Source: Candidatus Zhuqueibacterota bacterium (GTDB taxonomy: Bacteria > Zhuqueibacterota > Zhuqueibacteria > Oceanimicrobiales > Oceanimicrobiaceae). From it: a DNA stretch of 61,194 nucleotides. The stretch lies in the NCBI GenBank assembly GCA_029261995.1, contig JAJDAF010000059.1, forward strand, positions 1-61,194. The letters run 5' to 3'. A model generated the notes under the pieces. That model saw nothing but the letters and a program-made list of their open reading frames with translations. It ran no database searches and had not been told where the DNA came from. Position 1 is the stretch's first letter; each line of letters starts with the position of its first letter. Both the position numbers and the translations under genes were made by a program. Shown piece after piece: positions 26,111-33,316 of the stretch.

Positions 26111-27733
26111 ATGAATAACCAAACAAAAATCTTAACCATGACCTGTAGGACGCTCCTGCTCAGCTTTAGCCTGTTGACAACCATGGTCTCTGCCCAACCC
26201 GGCATCATCACCACCGTGGCGGGCACGGGGGTATCTGGCTTTTCTGGCGACGGCGGTGCGGCAACCATGGCAAAGATTAGTCGGCCCGTTAGTGTTTCTG
26301 TCGATGGCTCGGGAAATATCTTCTTTGTGGATCAAGATAACCAGCGCATCCGCAAGGTCGATGCCGCGGGCATCATCACCACCGTGGCGGGCACGGGCGT
26401 TGCTGGTTTCAATGGCGATAACATCTCGGCAACAACGGCCCAGCTTCAAAATCCACGCGGTGTTTTTGTCGATGGCTCTGGAAATATCTTCATTGCGGAT
26501 GGAGATAACCAGCGCATCCGCAAGGTCGATGCCGGGGGCATCATCACCACCGTGGCGGGCACGGGGGTATCTGGCTTTTCTGGCGACGGCGGTCCGGCCA
26601 CGGTGGCAAAGCTTAATAATCCCTATGCTGTGTCTGTCGATGGCTCGGGAAATATCTTCATTGTGGATGGAGATAACCAGCGCATCCGCAAGGTCGATGC
26701 CGGGGGCACCATCACCACCGTGGCGGGCACGGGGGTATCTGGCTTTTCTGGCGACGGCGGTCCGGCCACGGCGGCAAAGCTTGATGGTCCCTATGATGTT
26801 TCTGTCGATGGCTCCGGAAATATCTTCATTGCGGATCGAACCAACCAGCGCATCCGCAAGGTCGATGCCGGGGGCTCCATCACCACCGTGGCGGGCACGG
26901 GGGTATCTGGCTTTTCTGGCGACGGTGGTCCGGCCACGGCGGCAAAGCTTAAATTTTCCACTGGTGTTTTTGTCGATGGCTCGGGAAACATTTTCATTGC
27001 GGATATCTTGAACCAGCGCATCCGCAAGGTGGATGCCGGGGGTACCATCACCACCGTGGCGGGCACGGGGGTACGTGGCTTTTCTGGCGACGGCGGTGCG
27101 GCCACGGCGGCACAGCTTGCTAATCCCATTGCTGTTGCTGTCGATGGCTCCGGAAATATCTTCATTGCGGATCAGAGAAACCGGTGCATCCGCAAGGTGG
27201 GGGGACAGCTATCTACAGTGGCCTCTACTCCAAATCTTATAAGCAGCACAGGTGAAAGTGGCTCGATGGAACAAAACCTTGGCAAGGGTCTACGCGTTGG
27301 GCAAACTTTTACAATGGGCAGTAAGGCAAAAACATTGACATCCATAGACGTGAAGCTGGCTTTACCAGGCAATGGAGGAATTCTTGCGATAGACGTTTAT
27401 GAATTTAATGCGGGAAAATTGGCCGCACCGATTGCGAGCACACCATTGAAAGGTTATCCCCTTAGCGAAGCTGGCGCGCTACACAGCTACGATTTCAGCA
27501 ACAAGCTACTCGAAGCTAACAAAACGTATGCTTTTATTTTGCGAAATAATGGCTGGAATTATTTCCAGGTGAAGGGTGCACAAAGCAGTGACAGCAATAG
27601 CGATCAAACGGCATTTTACTCAAAGACAGGTGCCGGCAATGACCCATACAATGTTGATTTCAACGCCGAAAAATTTGACATTTGGTTTAATGTTCATCTA
27701 AAAAATCCGGTTATGGCAACCAGTATTCCTTAA
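26111..27733 (+). CDS. Secreted six-repeat NHL beta-propeller protein
   Basis: 540 aa. Signal peptide (LLLSFSLLTTMVSAQ). Six tandem ~56-aa NHL-type repeats follow, each with ITTVAGTGVxGFSGDGG, VDGSGNIFIAD and NQRIRKVDAGG, presumably a six-bladed propeller. The C-terminal ~150 residues (SIDVKLALPGNGG..., NKTYAFILRNNGWNYFQV) look like a beta-sandwich. Repeats 3-6 are nearly identical at the DNA level over 168-bp units, indicating recent expansion. The ATG at 26111 has GGAGGAA. An extracellular binding role is likely; the ligand is unknown. Confidence 0.85.
   Translation: MNNQTKILTMTCRTLLLSFSLLTTMVSAQPGIITTVAGTGVSGFSGDGGAATMAKISRPVSVSVDGSGNIFFVDQDNQRIRKVDAAGIITTVAGTGVAGFNGDNISATTAQLQNPRGVFVDGSGNIFIADGDNQRIRKVDAGGIITTVAGTGVSGFSGDGGPATVAKLNNPYAVSVDGSGNIFIVDGDNQRIRKVDAGGTITTVAGTGVSGFSGDGGPATAAKLDGPYDVSVDGSGNIFIADRTNQRIRKVDAGGSITTVAGTGVSGFSGDGGPATAAKLKFSTGVFVDGSGNIFIADILNQRIRKVDAGGTITTVAGTGVRGFSGDGGAATAAQLANPIAVAVDGSGNIFIADQRNRCIRKVGGQLSTVASTPNLISSTGESGSMEQNLGKGLRVGQTFTMGSKAKTLTSIDVKLALPGNGGILAIDVYEFNAGKLAAPIASTPLKGYPLSEAGALHSYDFSNKLLEANKTYAFILRNNGWNYFQVKGAQSSDSNSDQTAFYSKTGAGNDPYNVDFNAEKFDIWFNVHLKNPVMATSIP
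26198..27205 (+). repeat. 168-bp tandem repeats inside the NHL gene
   Basis: Six in-frame 168-bp units. The motif CACCACCGTGGCGGGCACGG recurs every 168 bases from ~26208. Variation is concentrated around the blade-variable codons (after GCAAAGCTT and after GCGGAT). Confidence 0.85.
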
Positions 27734-27766
27734 TTTTTGCCCGGTGTTGATAAAGTAGTTATCCAA

Positions 27767-27806
27767 CCTTCCGAAGGTCAGTAGCCTTCGGAAGGCTTTT
27801 TATTTT
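27767..27806 (+). terminator. Rho-independent terminator after the NHL gene
   Basis: Perfect 11-bp stem CCTTCCGAAGG/CCTTCGGAAGG with a 7-nt loop, followed by CTTTTTATTTT, 34 bases after the NHL stop codon. Confidence 0.92.
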
Positions 27807-28177
27807 CGCTCCGCTGGCGTCGGATTTGCTACCCCGTGCTCGGCCCGCCCCGTTGGATAGGCTAATCTCGGGTGGCTTGCATGTTTCGGGAATTAGCCCA
27901 CGGGGCCCGCCAGGCAATCCGGCGCGGAACAAATATATCGAACCGCTGCAACAGATCAATTTCGACCTTTCCTTGATGGACAAAGCCGGCAGCAGGGCAG
28001 ATCGACTCTCCGACCTGCTGGCTGGCGATGGCAACCAAGGATCGTGCGGAAAGTAGCAGCTCGCGAGCTATTCGAGACAAAGCCTATACCCATGATTAAC
28101 GAGGTTCGGCAATGCGCTGTATGTTTTTTGGTGCAATGAAGCGCGTCTGAAACGCTATATCAGAGTCAATAAAAGGC
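27807..28177. other. Gene-free stretch between terminator and RAYT relic B
   Basis: No intact gene. Several short open stretches exist on both strands but none has a ribosome site or a recognisable family. It may hold the decayed upstream part of the RAYT transposase that becomes readable at 28178. Confidence 0.35.
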
Positions 28178-28390
28178 CGGGCAACGAAGATATATGGAGA
28201 CTTTCTCAAACAGTCAAGTACAGCACTCTATGAGAGATATTGCATCGATGTCCAGGGCAAAAAGACATTTCGCTTTTGGCAAGCTGGTGGCGGCTTTGAC
28301 CGAGATCTCTGGAACCCCAGGGCGATCCACGCTTCTCTCGCCTACATTGAGAACAATCCGGTGCGGGCCGATTTTGGTGTATGCCCCTAA
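28178..28390 (+). pseudogene. RAYT (Y1-type) transposase relic B, C-terminal half
   Basis: In the frame of 28199 the sequence reads DFLKQSSTALYERYC, then TFRFWQAGGGFDRDLWNP, then AIHASLAYIENNPVRADFG, ending at a stop at 28389. This is the characteristic C-terminal part of REP-associated/IS200-like transposases. The catalytic HUH half is not readable upstream. Downstream sequence (28395-28550) is homologous to that following relic A, including a REP hairpin. Confidence 0.78.
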
Positions 28391-28482
28391 AAAGCGGCCG
28401 TGGCCATCGGCCCACGCACAATTTGTAAACAAGGGCCTGGTTCCGGATGGTGATAGCATACCCATGCTGATGACCTGAGCAT

Positions 28483-28510
28483 GTGCCACGGCCTAAAAGG
28501 CGCGTGGCAC
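28483..28510 (+). repeat. REP-like hairpin after RAYT relic B
   Basis: GTGCCACG-GCC-TAAAA-GGC-G-CGTGGCAC: an 8-bp outer and 3-bp inner stem with one unpaired G. Homologous to the hairpin at 22693-22715. Confidence 0.65.
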
Positions 28511-28613
28511 ACGTTTGCAATCAGTGCACGTTGGCAGGGCCACCCGCCGAGAAAGGCAGGGAATCCCCTGAGAGCATGTTGCTTCTGTGGCAGACCGCCG
28601 GACAAAACAAAAT

Positions 28614-29432
28614 ATGCGGTTTTTTCTAGTTCTTTTTGTTTTTGTGATGATCTCTCATGTGAACGTCCGCTCTGCAAAAGCACAGAGTCGAAGTGAGATT
28701 GCTTGTTTCAACATTGTTGGAACAGGGTTGGTATCGGCTTTTGCATCTGTAATCCTGGGCAAAATTGATAATGCAAAGGATTTTCTCAAGGTTCTAGGTG
28801 TTGGGGCGGCCGGCGGTCTCACATTCTTAACCGCAAAAACTCTTATTGCTGAGGGGCAAGTGGAGGCAGGTGTTGCGTTATCATTCTTGAGTAGCTCAGT
28901 TGTGGAGAATGTCACGATAGGAGAGCATCCTCTATCATTTTTGCGTTATGGTGTTGGGCCATTGGAGTTAAGGATTAGCACTGGATTGTCAAGGCGGCCA
29001 AGGTCTCATATCGCCCTTGAAGCCGATTTGGCGGAAGTGCCATTGTTTCTCTATTTTCTCCACAAGGCCGACAGGATCCAATTCAGAGATGGTATTCTTA
29101 CCGGCATCGTTGATGATTCCACAATTGACGTCTTTGGCTTCAAAGCTGGCGGGGTTTCACCCGGTCGCACAGTACTGCTGGCGAGACCAAGTTTCGGAGA
29201 CCAGCAGCTCTGGCGGCATGAGGTCATTCACGTTAGTCAAGACATTCAATTCGGGACCTGGTTGGTCAGAGCGAGACTGTTCAAGCAGAGTTCGAAGACG
29301 AATAGTCGGCCAAAGAAATTTACATTTGGTTATAGATTCGGTTGGGTCCTTCTTTCTCGGATTATGGTAGATGAAGCATGGAACCACGCTGACCGCTGGG
29401 TGGAGGTTGAAGCAAGAACTTTGGCCGATTAG
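28614..29432 (+). CDS. Exported protein with HEVIH zinc-peptidase-like motif
   Basis: 272 aa, family not recognised. The N-terminus MRFFLVLFVFVMISHVNVRSAKA is a signal peptide; starting at 28614 rather than the in-frame ATG 27 bases earlier places it correctly. LWRHEVIHVSQD (~205-216) contains HExxH followed by a Gln, as in small zinc metallopeptidase-like proteins. Mid-protein hydrophobic segments (LGVGAAGGLTFLTAKTLI) could be membrane-associated. No partner gene; it lies between RAYT relic B and the beta-CASP gene. Confidence 0.55.
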   Translation: MRFFLVLFVFVMISHVNVRSAKAQSRSEIACFNIVGTGLVSAFASVILGKIDNAKDFLKVLGVGAAGGLTFLTAKTLIAEGQVEAGVALSFLSSSVVENVTIGEHPLSFLRYGVGPLELRISTGLSRRPRSHIALEADLAEVPLFLYFLHKADRIQFRDGILTGIVDDSTIDVFGFKAGGVSPGRTVLLARPSFGDQQLWRHEVIHVSQDIQFGTWLVRARLFKQSSKTNSRPKKFTFGYRFGWVLLSRIMVDEAWNHADRWVEVEARTLAD

Positions 29433-29450
29433 AGACGCTTTAGAGGGCAT

Positions 29451-29530
29451 CTGCTCGACGGAGACCTGTGCCCCACCCGACTCGCCCACCACGTAGTCCA
29501 TCGTTGCGTGACTACCTATTACTGAACCAC
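29451..29530 (+). repeat. Partial R1 repeat
   Basis: CTGCTCGACGGAGACCTG...GACTCGCCCACCACGTAGTCC...GAACCACAACCG resembles the first half and one later block of R1 (20621-20787), with a shortened middle. Its end overlaps the 3' end of the beta-CASP gene on the other strand. Confidence 0.45.
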
Positions 29531-31095
29531 AACCGATTCACCAAATTTCGGTACCGTGACGGAATACCCCTTGTTTCGCAAAGTCTCTGCAAATGGCATG
29601 GATTGCTCCTCTTCACCATGTACCAAAACAATTTTTTTCACTTTTAACCGGGATTGCTTTAGAAATTGCGCCATCTCATTCTTATCTGCATGGGCGCTTA
29701 GTCCATCAATTCTAACCACTCTTGCCTTGAGAGGATATTCCTTATGCAAGAAACGCAATAGCGGCGGCACGCCCTTACGTCCGCTTTCTTCATAAGCGAG
29801 ACCGGCATCCGCAATCCGGCGGCCAAGCGTGTGTTGTGCCATGTAGCCAACAATCAAGATGGTGTTTTTGGAGTTGTGAATCTTATGGCGCAAGTGATGT
29901 AGAATTCTGCCGGCCTCACACATTCCGGAAGCAGAAATCACAATCTGCGGGCCTTTTTGCCGGTTAACTTGCATTGATTCTTCAACAGAAGAAACAAACT
30001 CTAATTCCTTAAACTGAAATGGATTCAAGCCATCCAGTAAGAAGGCGGCATGAGTTTCTTTGTCGTAAACTTCAGGATGTTCGACAAAACCCGGGTCAGA
30101 TTTGTTGCAAGTGGACTATCAACATAAACCGGCGCCCTTTGAACCTTGCCTTCGTTATACAGCTCATGAATCAAATAGAGCAATGTTTGGGTTCGTCCAA
30201 AAGCAAACGCCGGGATGATCACTGTGCCGCCTCGTTCGAACGTTGCGGAAATGGCCGTAGCGAGCGCCTCTTTTATGTTGTCTGACTCGCCATGTTCGCG
30301 GTTGCCGTAGGTGCTTTCCATAATCATGCAGTCGATATTTCTGTCTTCGTCAGCAAAATGCAGGCACGGGTCTTTCAAAACCGGAACTTTGAATCTGCCA
30401 ATGTCGCCACTGAACAGGATGTTGCGGGTTCTGCCATTTTCCTTTATTTTGATGAGACACATGGCCGAGCCCAGTATGTGACCGGCCTCGTAGAACGTGC
30501 AGGTTATGCCTTTGCCGACCGCAACCGGCAAACGATAGGGATAGTCGTCAAACAGACTAAGTGTCTGCTTGGCATCTTCCATTGAATAAAGCGGTTCGAC
30601 CGCTTCGAGACGATACTTGTTGACATATTCGGCAATCGTTTCCGTGTTCAATCGGTGGCCGTTTTTCAACAAGTCTTTGATTTTTCTTTCTTCACGATTG
30701 GTCAGCTCTTTTGTGCCGGCAGGTTTCACCATCTCATGAAGTAGCGAACGAACCATTTTGTAGTTCAGGTAAGAAGCATCCGACTCCTGAATATGCGCTG
30801 AATCGCGCAGTAAGAATTTGCAGGCATCGGCCGTTGCTCGTATCGCGATGATGCGACCAACAAAGCCGTTTTTACAAACCAGGGGAAGCCGGCCTGTGTG
30901 GTCTGTATGAGCATGCGATAGGATAATATTGGTAATGAGTGAGGAATCAATGGGCAATATCTTGTTTTTTGCCGTGCTTTCCTTTCGTCGTCCCTGGAAC
31001 AAGCCGCAGTCCAGCAGAATGCGATCGGAATCTGTGGTGAGCAGATGCATCGAGCCTGTCACCTCGCGAGCCGCACCATAAAAAGTCAATTGCAT
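29519..31095 (-). pseudogene. Beta-CASP metallo-beta-lactamase-fold RNase, frameshifted
   Basis: Two overlapping frames make one ~525-aa MBL/beta-CASP nuclease. Frame 1 from 31095: MQLTFYGAAREVTGS, metal motif SHAHTDHTG, YEAGHILGSAM, FSGDIG, FAFGRTQ, ends after SPLATNL. Frame 2 resumes with DPGFVEHPEVYDKETHAA, then SASGMCEAGRILHHL, GLSAHAD and LVHGEEEQ, ending at 29519. The switch is at ~30097 and fits loss of a single base; no slippery heptamer is visible. This is either a real inactivating mutation or a sequencing/assembly indel. The family processes RNA (CPSF73-like). It is the only long minus-strand gene in the island. Confidence 0.85.
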
Positions 31096-31254
31096 ATCTT
31101 ATCCCTTTCTGACCAGGTTGGTGTCATGATGTCTCATAAGACGACTGGTAGATATGGCCGTGACAGCCTTGCCATCTTGATTGTTCAAACTAAATCACAA
31201 ATCGGGGGATTGTCAAGGGAATTTCCGGGCGGGCGAAGCGAGACGCAATACCAG

Positions 31255-31847
31255 CCCTTCCACTATTCTCTTGCTTGACCTGATATTTCTTTTATCTTTC
31301 AAAGAGTCAATCTTCAGATTTCACGTCCTGTGATTCAATTCGCTCGTATTGGTCAATCATTTCAAATTAGGGAGGGAAGAATGGTAACAACTACTTTTTG
31401 GGGCATTTTTGCCATTGGATTCGTGTTTGGTTATTTGCTCTATTACGCTGTAAGACACACCAGTGAATTCTCAATTGAGTTACTCAGCGTTGCCATTGGC
31501 GCGGTCGGTGGCGCCACAATCATTGGCTGGCTCGGCGGTGAAGAAGGCTGGCTGGGGCCTTACGGCATTGGGCTTGGCTCCGGATTTATGTTTTATCTCA
31601 TTCTGTCCCTCATCTTCATTGCTACCGGCACCTTTGAAAAACTGGACAAGTGGAAGATTTTGAGTCACACACTGCTCGGCTCGCCAAAGGAATAGTGTGC
31701 GATTCAACATCGCTTTTCATAAGCAGCGAAGGCAAATTGCAACGCTATCAGCCACGGCTTGACACGGAGAAAAGACGGATTTCAGCGATTCAAGAAGCAA
31801 ATGTCGCTAAACATCTGTGTAGCCGTGGCTAATATAGCTTCCGCAGA
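31255..31847 (+). repeat. ~595-bp direct repeat, copy 2
   Basis: Partner of 25124-25718, same orientation. Includes the same promoter-side sequence (CTTGCTTGACCTGATATTTC), the small membrane-protein gene and the conserved downstream non-coding tail (GACACGGAGAAAAGACGG). Confidence 0.9.
31381..31695 (+). CDS. Small membrane protein, duplicated in the island (copy 2)
   Basis: 104 aa, nearly identical to the protein encoded at 25251-25565; three hydrophobic segments and the same GSPKE tail. The ATG follows GGGAGGGAAGA, as in copy 1 but one A shorter. Both copies are intact and their differences are few and mostly conservative, so both may still be under selection. Function unknown. Confidence 0.6.
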   Translation: MVTTTFWGIFAIGFVFGYLLYYAVRHTSEFSIELLSVAIGAVGGATIIGWLGGEEGWLGPYGIGLGSGFMFYLILSLIFIATGTFEKLDKWKILSHTLLGSPKE

Positions 31848-31905
31848 GCTTGAACCGGATGAAGCATCCGCCAAACGGAAACTGTATGGAGGGTAATCTA
31901 TTAAC

Positions 31906-32331
31906 ATGACCGAAGAAGAATACATCAGTGACCGACTCAACGACCAGATAGATTGGTATAGCAAAAAAAGCCAAACCAACCAAAAGTGGTTCAAAGGGCT
32001 AAGGCTATTGGAAATAGTGGCGGCAGCGGTTATTCCCTTTTTGGCAGGCATTGGGACAAAGCTTCCTTATTATTCGGTGATCATCGGTGCATTAGGCGTA
32101 ATAATAGCTGTGTCGGCAGGGCTGTCCGCGCTTTATAAATATCATGAAAACTGGATAGAGTATCGAACAACATCTGAAACGTTGAAGCACGAGAAATACG
32201 TCTTTCAAACAAAATGCTCGCCATACAACGGCGAAGATGCCTTTAGTCGTTTGGTGCAGAGAGTGGAAGGGTTGATTTCCAAAGAGAATTCGCAATGGTC
32301 AAGATATGCGGAAAAGGCGAAGAACGCATGA
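31906..32331 (+). CDS. DUF4231 domain protein (SLATT-like, two membrane helices)
   Basis: 141 aa. Two adjacent membrane helices (LEIVAAAVIPFLAGIG ~35-50; YSVIIGALGVIIAVSAGLSALY ~56-77), then WIEYRTTSETLKHEKYVFQTKCSPY and AFSRLVQRVEGLISKENSQW, the hallmark of DUF4231. These proteins are related to SLATT-type 2TM modules that act as membrane effectors in several conflict systems. Here it stands alone with no obvious sensor enzyme. GGAGGG lies ~12 bases before the ATG. Confidence 0.85.
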   Translation: MTEEEYISDRLNDQIDWYSKKSQTNQKWFKGLRLLEIVAAAVIPFLAGIGTKLPYYSVIIGALGVIIAVSAGLSALYKYHENWIEYRTTSETLKHEKYVFQTKCSPYNGEDAFSRLVQRVEGLISKENSQWSRYAEKAKNA

Positions 32332-32340
32332 CGCTCTGCC

Positions 32341-32491
32341 CGGGGGGGACTTGCCTGCCGCCTGCCCGGTCAACCAGATAGTTCCCGTCGCGGAATTGAA
32401 CCGGGGGTTGCATCTCCCAATAATCGGCCCAGTTTTGTGACTACAAGTTGAACCGAAAGCCAGATATCGGCGGAATCTATTTCACCGCGCA
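32341..32491 (+). repeat. Dispersed intergenic repeat R1, copy c
   Basis: About 151 bp matching copies a and b: GACTTGCCTGCCGCCTGCCC, CCCGTCGCGGAA, ACCGGGGGTTGCATC, CTACAAGTTGAACCGAAAGCCAGATAT, TATTTCACCGCGCA. Same orientation as the other copies. Confidence 0.68.
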
Positions 32492-32553
32492 ACCCCTCAG
32501 TGTGTGGCTGCCGGTCTTCGTGGTTCCAAATAGCTTCAAGCTACAAACCCGGC

Positions 32554-32575
32554 GTGGTACAGCCGGTCGTTATGC
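32554..32575 (+). repeat. attC-like right end before the methyltransferase gene
   Basis: GTGGTACAGCCGG then TCGTTATGC. The GTTATGC heptamer fits the GTTRRRY core of attC sites, and the block matches 20035-20056. The following gene ends at GCATAAG (33164-33170), nearly the complementary left core GCATAAC. Confidence 0.4.
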
Positions 32576-32596
32576 AGACAATTAGAAGGTGTGTTA

Positions 32597-33169
32597 ATGA
32601 AATTCTATAATGACCCTGTGAGCGTTGATGAATATGAAAAAATGTGTGTCGAATATGAGGGTTCCGAACTTTATGAAGTACTTTATAATCATCTCCCTCA
32701 AAACTCCACTATTCTAGAACTCGGATGCGGCCTTGGCCTTGATATTAGGAAATTAAAGAATAGATATTCTATTACGGGCTCGGATCTATCAGATGAATTC
32801 CTTATGAGATGTAGAAAGAAATTCAAGGATTTGCCTTTTCTCAAGTTGGATGCCGTCTCGATAGAAACAGAGAGTACATTTGACTGCATTTTTTCAAACA
32901 AGGTATTGCATCACTTGACGTCAAGTGAATTGGAAAAATCAATCCAGCGACAGCAGAGAGTACTGCGGCAAGATGGCATTTTTGCTCACACTTTCTGGCT
33001 TGGAGACAAAGAGCTTGAAATTGAAGGTATGTTGTTTGTGTATCATAATAGAGAAGGATTATTAAAACTCATTTCACAATATTATACAATTCTAGAATCC
33101 TTTGAGTATAAGGAATTCGAAGAAGGTGATTCGATCTTTGTCGTGGCTCAAAATAACAAATCTGCATAA
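32597..33169 (+). CDS. Class I SAM-dependent methyltransferase
   Basis: About 190 aa. SAM-binding motif I ILELGCGLGLDIRKL, then TGSDLSDEFL, DCIFSNKVLHHL and GIFAHTFW, the layout of class I (methyltransferase type 11/25) enzymes. The ATG at 32597 has AGAAGG 7 bases away; a GTG two codons upstream is also possible. The acceptor is unknown. AT-rich, and flanked by attC-like cores, so probably acquired. Confidence 0.8.
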   Translation: MKFYNDPVSVDEYEKMCVEYEGSELYEVLYNHLPQNSTILELGCGLGLDIRKLKNRYSITGSDLSDEFLMRCRKKFKDLPFLKLDAVSIETESTFDCIFSNKVLHHLTSSELEKSIQRQQRVLRQDGIFAHTFWLGDKELEIEGMLFVYHNREGLLKLISQYYTILESFEYKEFEEGDSIFVVAQNNKSA

Positions 33170-33316
33170 GACGGCACGCAGTTGATTCTGAAATGCTCAG
33201 GGACAGATTGCCGCGGTCAGCCGTCCGCGAATGTCATTTGACGACCAGAGATACTGGACGCCTGTGCGGCCAGGCCGCAATTGGGGACAATCAACAATGA
33301 ATCTATCGGAGGAAAG

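Noticed and set aside
26198-27205. CRISPR or intergenic satellite
   Set aside because: The 168-bp period is in frame inside a secreted NHL protein with a good start, signal peptide and terminator.
30090-30105. Programmed -1 frameshift in the beta-CASP gene
   Set aside because: No X-XXY-YYZ slippery heptamer or following stem is visible, and this family is not known to use frameshifting.
33164-33280. Complete attC site after the methyltransferase
   Set aside because: The left core GCATAAG is one base off and no matching right core follows; only short unrelated palindromes are present.
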